NCBI RefSeq assembly: GCF_029407905.1
Contig: NC_073637.1
Coordinates: 44,578,501 to 44,642,500 of the forward strand
Length of the DNA stretch: 64,000 nt
Direction: 5' to 3'
From: Bubalus kerabau
Taxonomy: Eukaryota > Chordata > Mammalia > Artiodactyla > Bovidae
Every line of letters begins with the position of its first letter. The first letter of the stretch is position 1. This document shows positions 21,403 through 32,767 of this stretch, one piece after another. The notes under the pieces are model-generated. The model saw only the letters and a program-made list of their open reading frames with translations. It had not been told where the DNA came from and ran no database searches. A program made the translations under genes and the position numbers.

Positions 21403-22665
21403 GCTAGCAAGATGATGCTCAAAATCCTTTAAGCTAGGTTTCAGCAGTATGTGAACCAAAAATTTCCAGATGTACACATTGGATTTAGAAAAGGCAGAGG
21501 AAACAGAGACCAAATTGGAAACATTTGTTGAATCATGGAGAAAGCAAAGGAATTCCAGAAAAACATCTACTTCTGTTTCATTGACTATGCTGAAGCCTTT
21601 GACTATATGGATCACAACATAGTGTAGAAAATTCCTAGGTAAATGGGAGTACCATACCACCTTACCTGTCTCCTGAGAAACCTGTATGCGAGTCAGAAAG
21701 CAAAAGCTAGAACTGGACATGGAACTTGGACTGGTTCCAAATTGGGAAAGGAGTATGTCAAGGCTGTATATTGTCACCCTGTTTACTTAACTTATATGCA
21801 GAGTACAGCATAAGAAATGCTGGGCTGGATGAATCACAAGCTGAAATCAAGATTGCTGGGAGAAATATCAACAACCTCTGATATGCAGATGATACCACTC
21901 TAATGAAGAAAGTGAAGAGGAATTAAAGAGTCTCTTGGTGAGGATGGAAGAGGAGAGTGAAAAAACTGGCATGGAACTCAACATTCAAAAAACTAAGATC
22001 ATGGCATCTGATTCCATCACTTCATGGCAAATAGAAAGGGAAAAAGTAGAAGCAGCGACAGATTTTTTTCTTGGTCTCCAAAATCACTGCACAGGTTGAC
22101 TGCAGCCATGAAATTAAAAGACACTTGCTCCTTGGAAGGAAAGTGATGACAAACCTAGGTAGTATATTAAAAAGCAGAGGCATCACTTGGCCAACAAAGG
22201 TCCGTATAGTCAAAACTATGGCTTTTCCAGTAGTCATGTACAGATGTGAGAGTTGGACCATAAGGAAGGTTGAGCACTGGAAAAATGATGCTTTCATCTT
22301 GTGTTGCTAAAAAAGACTCTTGAGAGTCTCTTGGACTGCAAGGAGATTAAACCAGTCAATCCTAAAGGAAATCAACCCTGAATATTCATTGAAAGGACTA
22401 AAGCTGAAGCTGAAACTCCAACACTTTGGCCACCTTATGTGAATAGCTGACTTTTTGGAAGACTCTGATGTTGGGAAAGATAGAAGGCAAAGTGATAAGG
22501 GGGCTATATAGGATGAGATGATTATAGCATCACCAACTCAATGGACATGAGTTTGAGCAAACTCCAGGATATAGTGGATGACAGAGGAGCCTGGCATGCT
22601 ACAGTCCATGGGGTCACAAAGAGTCAGACATGACTTAGTGACTGAACAACAACAATAATAACAAC
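21403..22665 (+). mobile_element. BovB LINE, 5'-truncated, 3' end intact
   Basis: It covers the reverse transcriptase from just before the fingers (equivalent of the FRKGRG box near 21487), through the YADD box (21882-21893, directly preceded by a TGA stop), to the C-terminus. The 3' end is GACTTAGTGACTGAACAACAACAATAATAACAACC, split here as GACTTAGTGACTGAA and an (AAC)/(AAT) microsatellite tail at 22645-22665. Many stops and small indels mark it as dead and older than the 52.7-kb copy. Confidence 0.93.
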
Positions 22666-24515
22666 CCCACAAATCCTAGGCCTGCAACTTCAACCTCAAT
22701 AAAAGTGGAACGCCAGGCCTGTGCTTGCTTTCTTTTTACCTATAACCTTACCGTGTGCCCTCAGTTGTGCCTTGTAATTTCCAGAACTAGTAATCAATTT
22801 TTTTCTTTAAAATTTCCTGATGGTTATTACTGAGGGCATCTTGAAATCCTAATAAAAATCACAAGGGCCAGGTCAGCCACAACATTGGTTATTGATTTGA
22901 GACCAACACAAAACACTTTGATCTCAGATTGTTTGATTCATCACTTTAGTTGCTAACTTACCTGATGGCTTCCTTAGTGAGGGTCAGCTCTGGTCACTTG
23001 AAAGCCTGTTCTTGGAGACTCAGCTGATACTTGGAATAAAAAACAGTCACCTTGGAAATAAGATACAGGAAATAACTATCATAAAATGGAAGAAATCTTT
23101 TCTCTTTCTGTATAAGAATCCCATATATGAAAGTACTACCAAAATTTCTACATGTCATCTACACTTACAAATTGTAGGCCTCCCTGTGAAACCTCATTTC
23201 TTTACTCAAATTAAAGGACGCCCCTATCTATCTCTGAAATTGACATGCTAAATACTATCTGTCACATATATTTCGGTAGCCTGTCTTATTAAATTTTAAT
23301 GTTTGATTGCTCAGTGAAATAACATTGAGCGAATCAATGCAAATAAGTATCAACCTCTAAAATTCCATGACTTGCATATATTATCTGTCATTGCAGCATT
23401 ACTTTTCTGTGCTTTAGAGAAATATTAGATAATTCAATTACCAATATACACATGAAAAAAACAAGATAGAAACTCAACGTCACATTTATTTTTGTAAGCA
23501 CTTGTCCTTTTGGCTATTCAGAATACAATCCTTTGTCTGATGGTACCCAGATTCCTTTGGCGTGCAGTCTTGGTCAAAGGTAGTGTCATTCTGGTGCTGA
23601 AGAAACTCCTGGTTACACACTCCCTAAAGTGTGTAGAAACTACACACCTTCTAACATCATGCAACCAAGAGTGACCCAAGCTCATCTAACAAAATGGTAT
23701 TCAATGGAGTTTTGATCTTGAACTAGAGATGCGAGAAATAAGGAAAAATTTGAAGAAAGATCTGATCTTCAGTAAATGTGCACCAGTAAGGACCCTAAAG
23801 AGTTTTTAGCTAAAGACCAACTTGATGATTTTGTACCTTTTCTGTACAAAGAGATGTGTATTTTGAAATCCAGCCACCCTTGGTTAAAGAGAATCCTTTA
23901 CAAGAATGCATGCTGTCAGACTGTTCCTAATATGTAGTGTGCTTTCCCTGTCTCTTTGTCTCTAGAGGTCTCCTGGATCTATTTCCTAAGCTTTGTCATA
24001 TATATCTTATCATCTAGATTTTCACTTATCCTGTGGGCATTCAATTCCATTCTGCCTGAGGCAGGTTTGGTTTTCTTTGCTTGCAACAAGAACCTTTGAT
24101 CAATATACTACAATACAATGTCTCTTGATAAAGCATATTTTTTAGAAAATTTTATATTAAAAAAATTAAGTTGATTTACATTCAAGAGTAACCTAAAACA
24201 ACCACAAAACTTACATTAAAAAATGATCCCCCCAAATAAGTCTAATAAATAATAATGGAATGCACATGTTTGGAGAATTTCTTAGTGCTTTCCATATCTC
24301 TTGATTTATTTGATAATGATAACAAGCAAGTGAGGCCAGCAGGTCTGTGTGAAAATGTACACACAGACACAAAGGGTTGGGAACCAGAGAGTCTAAAAAG
24401 CTTGTTTTGCTGCAGGGTAGTCAGACAAAGGCCTGGGGCTAGAAACCAGCCTCCAGACTATTGATTGAGAACTTTTGAAAAGGAAATCTATAGGTTCGAT
24501 TTTTGACACGCAGCC
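22666..24515. other. Mostly unassigned sequence, possible LTR remnants
   Basis: An LTR-like segment may lie at 22675-22870 (CAATAAAAGTGGAACGCCAG followed by a U5-like stretch). Another may end near 24110 (TTGCTTGCAACAAGAACCTT). Neither is firm. The open frame at 23012-23251 is unsupported. Confidence 0.3.
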
Positions 24516-24570
24516 TATAAAAGCACAGGCAACATTATCACCTACTCTCTTCATTAAAGTGGAAAGTAAG
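24516..24570 (+). promoter_or_regulatory. Candidate core promoter with short exon and splice donor
   Basis: TATAAAAG at 24516-24523 is followed 28 nt later by CTACTCT (24542-24548), a full match to the YYANWYY initiator with the start A at 24544. AAG|GTAAGC at 24568-24576 is a strong splice-donor match. A pyrimidine-rich acceptor ending TATATAACAG lies at 24733-24742. An AATAAA at 24653-24658 would equally fit an LTR U3-R-U5 arrangement. No coding exon was recognised downstream. Confidence 0.3.
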
Positions 24571-24576
24571 GTAAGC

Positions 24577-25633
24577 AGGCTTCCTATGTGCTGGAATCAT
24601 ATTCTAATTGCTTAGGGTTTACAGTGCCCTGGACTGACAAGCAGACACCCTGCAATAAAGTTCCCATTAACTCATAGATTCACAGCATCATTTGTTAAAG
24701 AATTTCAAACATCAAACTTCTGTATTTTTTTCTATATAACAGGAAATTTCAGTTCAAATGAAATTTCAGGCACAAATTCAGTATGTAAGCAGAAAAGCCC
24801 TGATGCTTTGATTGAAGCAAAGCTGGTTGACTAGTGCCCCTGAGCCCAACACTTAAGCCCTTCTGTAACTCAGGTCTCTGAGAAAAGAGTCTAAACACTT
24901 AAGAGTCTAAACACTTAATCAAGCCCTGTGCCTTGTTTCAGAAATGAAAATATTCAAGTACAGATTAATTAGGTGTTAATTTGCTCGTTTGTTTTCAAGT
25001 CCAACTCCATATATGATTTTCATGGAAGACCTAGAGTCTTGACTCCAAACAAATGAGGATTTTTTTTTTTTTTTGCTTGTTTTTCAATTCAGGGGGAACA
25101 TGTGTATTTCCACCTTATTCTCCAAAACCCTACCTCAAAGGAAGATCCTGCTCAGTGTCTGTGTAGATGAACCTGAACAGTCACTGCAGTTACATGTTAT
25201 ATTGCCCTCAGCTGCTAAGTATGCTTCTTGAGGATAGAACCTCTGCTCTCAAACTTATTTCTATTCTTCATGACTAGACAAGCCACATAACTTATCTTCC
25301 AAATAAGACCACTTTTGAGAGTGAAAGTGAGGCCATTTATAATTATAACTGAGGAGCTGGCCAGGCAAAGTACGATGATGATCACCCTGCCCACGGTATC
25401 AAGTATGTTCTACAAAAAAGGACTCTATGAAAAAGACATTTGGCATTCAAGAGTCTCCAACTTGTCCTTAATTATTCAAAATGTGGAAATAAATTCCACA
25501 TCACTCAGATTTCTCAAGAATCTCTGACTTTTGAGAAGAGACTCAGTCACATTCTTAGTAACATCCGTAGCTTCCGTATGATCTGCTTGGTAAAGCTCAC
25601 ATCTGAATACACATGCTGCTGTTTTCATTAGTG
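24577..25633. other. Unassigned sequence with a 16-bp tandem duplication
   Basis: AGAGTCTAAACACTTA is repeated exactly at 24886-24901 and 24902-24917. A T run lies at about 25050-25068. The frames at 25315-25631 are unsupported. Confidence 0.5.
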
Positions 25634-25841
25634 TTATTGTTGTTGTTGTTTAGTCACTAAGTTGTATCCAACTCTTTATAACCCCATGGAACTGTAGCCC
25701 ACCAGGCTCTTCTGTCCATGGGACTTTTCAGGCAAAAATACGAGAGTGACATTTCCTTCTCCAGAGGATCTTTCAGACCTAGGAATCGAACTGAGTCTCC
25801 TGCTTGGCAGGTGGATTCTTTACCACTGAGCCACCTGGGAA
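25634..25841 (-). mobile_element. Bov-tA SINE, full length
   Basis: The minus-strand head is GCTTCCCAGGTGGCTCAGTG. The 3' end on the plus strand begins with a GTT microsatellite (25637-25650) and GTCACTAAGTTGTATCCAAC, the BovB-like tail. Confidence 0.9.
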
Positions 25842-26829
25842 GCTGAACACACATGTGGAGAAGATAAAAAATGAAGGGATTTCCATTCCAAAATAAAATT
25901 AGCAAATAATCTGCCATAAACAGTGAATTATACAAGAAAATGAATATCTGTTAAGTTTCAATGTTGAAGTCTTGGTTCTGTCTACCCACAAACACAATTT
26001 CCACTCTGGCCTCACTCATAAACAGTACTTTCTGGAGATGGCCAAAGGCCAGTATTGGACTCTGTCTCAGCCCATAGAGGTACAATTTTTGTGAGACATA
26101 TTTATTTGTGAGACTGAGAGGGATATCCTTGCCCTCTCAGTCACCTGTCTGTTCTCCTTAGTCACAGAGCAAATGACTTTCTGACCTGCTGGGTCTAGGA
26201 CTTGGATTGAAATAATCACCTTCTACTACCACCTAAGTGACTTAGGTGCCCATATTTGCATTTGACGCTGATCCCTCCAGCTCTGCTCAATCTCACAATT
26301 TATTTCCAGTTCAGAAGAAAAGAGTGATTGTTCAGCTAGTCAATGTGTTTTTTCTAATTCCTATATGCCTTTCATTGCAAGTTTGTCAATGATATTCCAG
26401 AGATGAGGAAGAATTTTATAAACCTTAATTTTCATTTCTATCACAATTTTTGGCAGTAGGTAAGACTTATAATCAGAAAATGACCATTATGATAGTATGA
26501 GAACATTTTATAAATCAATGTTTAATGTTTACAAATGAATCTATGGAGAAGAGAATAAAAGCTAAAGAGTGAAAAACAGATGAGTAAATTTTTTATGACA
26601 TTGAAAAAGGCTTATCTAGAAAGCATAATGTCATATGTCTTGCATACCTTTGTATTTATTTATTCTATTTTACAATGAAAGAAGAGAAAGTTTAAAGCTA
26701 AAGTATGCTGGAATTAATTTTCCATTAGAGAATACTTCAATTGCTTTAAAGCTTTTAATTTTCACTTTTTACACTTCTTACACTTGAAAGATTTTTAACT
26801 GGAATCCAAATAATTACAAAGAAGAAAAG
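25842..26829. other. Unassigned sequence
   Basis: No gene or clear repeat. AT-rich towards its right end. Confidence 0.45.
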
Positions 26830-27312
26830 TTTACCATTTACAAGAACATGGATAGAACTTGAGGAAATTATGCTAAGTGAAATAATGCATACAAAGAAAA
26901 ATACTATGTTATTTCACTTATATGTAGAATTTCAAAACAATAACAACAAACTCATGGAAACAGAATAGATTCATGATTTTCAAAGATAAGAGAGGGGGTG
27001 GGACAGGAAAAATGGAGAAAGGTAGTCAAGGCTACAAGTGTCCAGTTACAAGATGAGTAAGATCTGGGGCTATACTCTACCATGTGGACACTATAGCGAA
27101 TAATACTCTATTGCATACCTGGAAGTGGCCAACAGAGTACATTTTAAAAGTCCCCCCTGCAAATTCTAACTGTGTGAGATAACAGATGTGTTAACTACCC
27201 TTATTGTGATCTTCATTTCCCAGTGTATATGTACATCAAATCATCACAACATATACCTGAAACTGACACAATGTTGTATTGTGTAAACTATATCTCAATA
27301 AAGCTGGGAAAA
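26830..27312 (+). mobile_element. Older L1 LINE, 3' end
   Basis: The end of an L1 of older (L1MA-like) type. It carries ATGGATAGAACTTGAGGAAA and TATGCTAAGTGAAATAATGC (ORF2 C-terminal region) and a 3' UTR ending GTAAACTATATCTCAATAAA with an A-rich tail. Divergence is higher than in the ruminant-type L1 copies. Confidence 0.75.
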
Positions 27313-27820
27313 CAAAAAGGTAATCAAAGTTAGGGGAAATATACAAGTTAGTGATTTGATATAAAAAGAAATAGAGTCCCCAGGCTAGGCTGATTGGGAG
27401 TTATACCTAACAGGACTCTCAATTTTCAAACATCAATAGCTCAAAAAATAAGGCTGTCATTAACAGAAACATTCAAGAGATGAGTTTGGGAGCAAGGCAA
27501 TGTACTGAGCACAGTCTCAGCCATGTTAATTCTGAGTTTCAGGGAGATATCTAACTGGCAAACTCCAAAAGGAAAGAATGCAGGACTGAAGCTAATATAG
27601 AAAGAGACATACAGTCTGGAGTTGGGGGGAAGAGTCACCTACACAGAGGTTTTAGCTGAATCCACAAAAATGGTGGAAGCTGCTGGAACTTAAAAGAACA
27701 GAGTCACTAAGGTCAACAACTCAAAGCAAACATCATGTAGTCAAGTTTATAGGTGTGAGCTCTGTGAAGGAGTGAGGATTCTTTTTTCTTTAAAATATGC
27801 AAAGCAGAGGAAGAAAATAC
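27313..27820. other. Unassigned sequence
   Basis: No gene or repeat recognised. Confidence 0.45.
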
Positions 27821-28227
27821 ATGCATGTTACATTTTATTGTGCTTAATTGTATGGCTTCGCACAGATATTGTGGGTTTCTCTTTTTTATTTTTTAACAAA
27901 TTAAAGGTTGCAGCAACCATGCATTGAGCAAATCTACTGGCACTGTTTTTCCAACAGCATTTGCTCACTGTCTCTGTGGCATTTTGGTAATTCTCATGAC
28001 ATTTCAAACTTTTCCATTATTCCTATATTATATTTGTTACAGTGATCTGGAATCAGTGATCTTTGATTTTCCTACTATGAATCACTGAAGGCTCAGATGA
28101 TGGTAAGTATTTTTTAGCAATAAAGTATTTTCTAATTAAAATATGTACATTGTTTTTGCAGCATAATACTATTGCATACTTATTAGACTATGGTATGGCA
28201 CAAACATAACTTCTATATACAAGTGAA
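27821..28227 (+). mobile_element. Tigger1-like DNA transposon, internally deleted
   Basis: It begins with the decayed Tigger1 terminus (CATTTTATTGTGCTTAATTG), continues through GGTTGCAGCAACCATGCATT and AACAGCATTTGCTCACTGTC, then jumps at about 28075 to the opposite end of the element (AGGCTCAGATGATGGTAAGT, TAATACTATTGCATACTTAT). The transposase gene is deleted and the right terminal repeat is missing. Confidence 0.72.
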
Positions 28228-28389
28228 ATAACATATTCTTCTTCAATAATTCCTAGAGAAGGGATTACTGGGCAGAGATTCTGTGCTGTGTACTTAGTTG
28301 CTCAGTTCAGTTTGTTTCAGTCGCTCAGTCATGTCCGACTCTGCGACCCCATGAATCGCAGCACGCCAGGCCTCCCTCTCTATCACCAG

Positions 28390-31197
28390 CTCCCAGAGTT
28401 CACTCAGACTCACGTCCATCGAGTTGGTGATGCCATTCAGCCATCTCATCCTCTGTCATCCTCTTATCCTCCTGCCCCCAATCACACCCAGCATCAGAGT
28501 CTTTTCCAATGAGTCAACTCTTCGCATGAGGTGGCCAAAGTTTTGGAGTTTCAGCTTCAGCATCAGTTCTTCCAATGAACACCCAGGACTGATCTCCTTT
28601 AGGATGGACTGGTTGGATCTCCTTGCAGTCCAAAGGACTCTCAAGAGTCTTCTCCAACACCACAGTTCAAAAGCATCAGTTCTTCAGTGCTCAGCTTTCT
28701 TCACAGTCCAACTCTCACATCCATACTTGACCACTGGAAAAACCATAGCTTTGACTAGACAGACCTTTGTTGGCAAGGTAATATCTCTACTTTTCAATAT
28801 GCTATCTATGTTGGTCATAACTTTCCTTCCAAGAAGTAAGCATCTTTTAATTCCATGGCTGTAATCACCATCTGCAGTGATTTTAGAGCCCAAAAAACAA
28901 AGTCAGCCACTGTTTCCACTATTTCCTCATCTATTTCCCATGAAGTGATGGGACCAGATGCCATGATCTTCTTTTTCTGAATGTTGATCTTTAAGCAAAC
29001 TTTTTCACTCTCCTCTTTCACTTTCATCAAGGGCTTTTTAGTTCCTCTTCACTTTCTGCCATAAGGGTGGTGTCATCTGCATATCTGAGGTGATTGATAT
29101 TTTTCCCGACAATCTTGATTCCAGCTTGTGCTTCTTCCAGCCCAGCGTTTCTCATGATGTACTCTGCATAGAAGTTAAATAAGCAGGGTGACAGTATACA
29201 GCCTTGACACACTCCGTTTCCTATTTGGAACCAGTCTGCTGTTCCAGGTTCAATTCTAACTGTTGCTTCCTGACCTGCATATAGGTTTCTCAAGAGGCAG
29301 GTCAGGTGGTCTGGTATTCCCATCTCTTGAAGAATTTTCCACTGTTTATTGTGATTCACATAGTCAAAGGCTTTGGCATAGTCAATAGAGAAGAAATAAA
29401 TGTTTTTCTGGAACTCTCTGGCTTTTTTGATGATCCACTGGATGTTGGTAATTTGATCTCTGGTTCCTGGGCCTTTTCTAAAAACAGCTTAGACATCTGG
29501 AAGTTCATGGTTCACATATTGCTAAAGCCTGGCTTAGAGAATTTTGAGCATTAATTTACTAGCGTGTGAGATGAGTGCAATTGTGTGGTAGTTTGAGCTT
29601 TCTTTGGAATTGCCTTTCTTTGGGATTGGAATGAAAACTGACCTTTTCCAGTCTTGTGGCCACTGCTGAGTTTTCCAAATTTGCTGGCATATTGAGTGCA
29701 GCACTTTCACAGCATCATTTTTCAGGATTTGAAATAGCTCAACTGGGATTCCATCACCTCCACTAGCTTTCTTTGTAGTGATGCTTTCTTTTTTTTTTTT
29801 TTTAATTTTATTTTTAAACTTTACATAACTGCATTAGTTTTGCCAAATATCAAAATGAATCCGCCACAGGTATACATGTGTTCCCCATCCCAAACCCCCC
29901 TCCCTCCTCCCTCCCCATTCCATCCCTCTGGGTCGTCCCAGTGCACCAGCCCCAAGCATCCAGTACCGTGCATCGAACCTGGACTGGCAACTCGTTTCAT
30001 ACATGATATTTTACATGTTTCAATGCCATCCTCCCAAATCTTCCCACCCTCTCCCTCTCTCACAGAGTCCATAAGACTGTTCTATACATCAGTGTCTCTT
30101 TTGCTGTCTCGTACACAGGGTTATTGTTACCATCTTTCTAAATTCCATATATATGCATTAGTATACTGTATTGGTGTTTTTCTTTCTGGCTTACTTCAGT
30201 TCTAATGAGGTGTAGTGATGCTTTCTAAGGCCTACTTGACTTCACATTCCAGGATATCTGGCTCTAGGTCAGTGATCACACCATCGTGATTACCTGGGTC
30301 GTGAAGACCTTTTTTGTACAGTTCTTCTGTGTGTTCTTGCCACCTTTTCTTAATATCTTCTGCTTCTGTTAGGGCCATATCATTTCTGTCCTTTATCGAG
30401 CCCATCTTTGCATGAAATGTTCCCTTGGTATCTCTAATTTTCTTGAAGAGATCTCTAGTCTTTCCCATTCTGTTGTTTTCCTCTATTTCTTTGCATTGAT
30501 CGCTGAGGAAAGGCTTTCTTATCTCTTCTTGCTATTCTTTGGAACTCTGCATTCAGATGCTTATATCTTTCCTTTTCTCCTTTGCTTTTCGCTTCTCTTC
30601 TTTTCACAGCTATTTGTAAGGCCTCTTCAGACAGTCATTTTGCTTTTTTGTATTTCTTTTCCATGGGGATTGTCTTGATCCTTGTCTCCTGTACAATATC
30701 ACTAACCTCTGTCCATAGTTCATCAGGCACTCTGTCTATCAGATCTAGTCCCTTAAATCTATTTCTTACTTCTACTATATAATCATAAGGGATTTGATTT
30801 AGGTCATACCTGAATGGTCTAGTGGTTTTCCCTACTTTCTTCAATTTAAGTCTCAATTTAGCAATAAGGAGTTCATGATCTGAGCCACAGTCAGCTCCTG
30901 GTCTTGTTTTTGTTGACTGTATAGAGCTTCTCCATCTTTGGCTGCAAAGAATGTAATCACTCTGATTTCAGTGTTGACCATCTGGTGATGTCCATGTGTA
31001 GAGTCTTCTCCTGTGTTGTTGGAAGAGGGTGTTTGCTATGACCAGTGCATTTTCTTGGCAAAACTCTATTCGCCTTTGCCCTGCTTCTTTCCATACTCCA
31101 AGGCCAAATTTGCCTGTTATTCCAGGTGTTTCTTGACTTCCTACTTTTGTATTCCAGTCCCCTATAATGAAAAGGACATCTTTTTTAAGTGTTAGTT
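28390..31197 (-). pseudogene. BovB endonuclease C-terminus, linker and reverse transcriptase, broken
   Basis: Successive minus-strand frames carry the remainder: LKKVGKTTRPFRYDLNQIPY at 30635-30856 (end of endonuclease and linker), MGKTRDLFKKIRDTKGTFHA at 30232-30468, GIPDHLTCLLRNLYAGQEAT and the catalytic YADDTTLMAESEEEL at 29027-29359 (YADD codons 29072-29083), then KINIQKKKIMASGPITSWEI, CESWTVKKAEH and SNQSILKEISPGCSLEELML to about 28456. At least six frame shifts or stops and the L1 insertion destroy the gene. Confidence 0.9.
29790..30210 (-). mobile_element. L1 LINE 3' end with inverted 5' tip, inserted in BovB
   Basis: A poly(T) start and ruminant L1 3' UTR as in the 19.6-kb copy. The 16-bp target duplication TGTAGTGATGCTTTCT is exact at 29774-29789 and 30211-30226. 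The last 12 bp (30199-30210, GTTCTAATGAGG) are in the opposite orientation to the rest. Confidence 0.95.
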
Positions 31198-31770
31198 CTA
31201 AAAGGTCTTATAGGTCTTCATAGAACGTTTAACTTCAGCTTCTTCAGCATTACTGGTTGGGGCATAGGCTTGGATTACCTTGATATTGAATGGTTTGCCT
31301 TGGAAATGTACAGAGATCATTCTGTCATTTTTGAGATTGCATCCAAGTACTGCATTTCGGACTCTTTTGTTGACCATGATGGCTACTCCATTTCTTCTGA
31401 GGGATTCCTGCCCACAGTAGTAGATATAATGGCCATCTGAGTTAAATTCACCCATTCCAGTCCATTTTAGTTCCCTGATTCCTAGAATGTTGATGTTCAC
31501 TCTTGCCATCTCCTGTTTGACCACTTCCTGTTTGCCCTGATTCATGGACCTAACATTCCAGGTTCCTATGCAATATTGCTCTTTACAGCATGGAACCTTG
31601 CTTCTATCACCAGTCCCATCCACAACTGGGTGTTGTTTTTGCTTTGGTTCCATCCCTTCATTCTTTGTTGAGGCATTTTTCCACTGATCTCCAGTAGCAT
31701 ATTGGGCACCTACCAACCTGGGGAGTTCATTTTTCAGTGTCCTACATTTTTGCCTTTTCATACTGTTCAT
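31198..31770 (-). pseudogene. BovB endonuclease (APE type), N-terminal part
   Basis: A 190-codon minus-strand frame beginning at the likely BovB start. After a ~65-residue lead it carries CIGTWNVRSMNQGKQEVVKQ, with the asparagine that starts the exonuclease-endonuclease-phosphatase fold, then ILGIRELKWTGMGEFNSDGH, where the active form would have a glutamate in the same place. VIQAYAPTSNAEEAE follows near its end. In live elements this domain nicks the target so the transcript can be copied in place. The frame breaks after YKTF, so the catalytic second half is out of frame. Confidence 0.85.
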
Positions 31771-32160
31771 GGGGTTCTCAAGGCAAGAATACTGAAGTGG
31801 TTTGCCATTCCCTTCTCCAGTGGATCACATTCTGTCAGACCTTTCCACCATGACCCGCCCATCTTGGGTGGCCCCACAAGGCATGGCTTAGTTTCATTGA
31901 GTTAGACAAGGCTGTGGTCCGTGTGATCAGATTGGCTAGTTTTCTGTAATTATGGTTTCAGTGTGTCTGCCCTGTGATGCCCTCTGGCAACACCTACTGT
32001 CTTACTTGGGTTTCTCTTACCTTGGACGTGGGGTATCTCTTCATGGCTGCTCCAACAAAGTGCAGCCACTGCTCTTTACCTTGGACGAGGGGTATCTCCT
32101 CACGGCCGCCCCTCCTGACCTTGAATGTGGAGTAGCTCCTCTCAGCCCTCCTGCACCCGC

Positions 32161-32358
32161 ACAGCCACAGCTCCTGTCGTGTCCTACACTTTGCAACCCC
32201 ATGGATGGTAGCCTGCCAGTCTGCTCTGTCCTTGGGGATTCTCCAGGCAAGAATACTAGAATGGGTTGCCTTGCCCTCTTCCAGAGGATCTTCCCAACCC
32301 AGATATGGAAACCAAGTCTCCTGCACTGCAGGCGGATTCTTTACCGACTGGGCCATGA
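32161..32358 (-). mobile_element. Bov-tA SINE next to the BovB 5' end
   Basis: Minus-strand SINE with head at ATGGCCCAGTCGGTAAAGAA, body GGAAGATCCTCTGGAAGAGG and 3' end GGGGTTGCAAAGTGTAGGAC. It abuts the 5' UTR of the BovB. Confidence 0.85.
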
Positions 32359-32370
32359 GGGTGTGAAACA

Positions 32371-32567
32371 CAAGTCACTCAGTCGTGTCTGACTTGGCAA
32401 TCCCATGGACTATAGGGTCGGAATTCTCCAGGCCAGAATACTGGAGTGGGTAGCCTTTCCCTTCTTCAGGGGATCTTCCCAAACCAGGATTGAACCCAGG
32501 TCTCTTGCATTGCAGGCTGATTCTTTACCAGTTGAGACACAAGGAAGTCTGAGCCACTAGGGAAGCC
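32371..32567 (-). mobile_element. Bov-tA SINE
   Basis: Second minus-strand SINE in tandem arrangement with the previous one. It has 3' end ATTGCCAAGTCAGACACGAC and a head that ends with TTCCTTGTGTCTCAACTGGT, followed by an extra GGCTTCCCTAGTGGCTC from a further head fragment at 32549-32567. Confidence 0.85.
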
Positions 32568-32767
32568 TGATAAGAAATTCCAAATATCTTAAATTAATTG
32601 GCAATAACATTCACTATCCAAAACAATGGAAAAACTTAGCCCCCTCACCAACACCATACAGGAGGCACTATGTCCCCAACCTTCACCAACACTGGACAAC
32701 AACAGTAGCTTTTGTCAGTGTCAGTATGATAAGTTTACATGGTTAAATTAATAGCGAATTAAGTCAA
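32568..32767. other. Unassigned spacer
   Basis: No feature recognised. Confidence 0.45.

Larger units (their letters stand above)
28301..32160 (-). mobile_element. Near-full-length BovB LINE, split by an L1
   Basis: Read on the minus strand, this is about 3.4 kb of BovB once the L1 at 29790-30210 and its duplicated target are removed. It starts with a GC-richer 5' UTR containing three related blocks that begin ACCTTGGACG or ACCTTGAATG on the plus strand (32019, 32078, 32118). An SINE-like segment (31768-31830), the endonuclease, the reverse transcriptase and the 3' end at about 28301 follow. It is the most complete copy in the window but has several frame breaks. Confidence 0.93.

Noticed and set aside
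31198..31770. 190-codon frame, the longest in the window, as a cellular nuclease gene
   Set aside because: Its endonuclease motifs and position at the start of a BovB identify it as LINE sequence, and the frame is broken.
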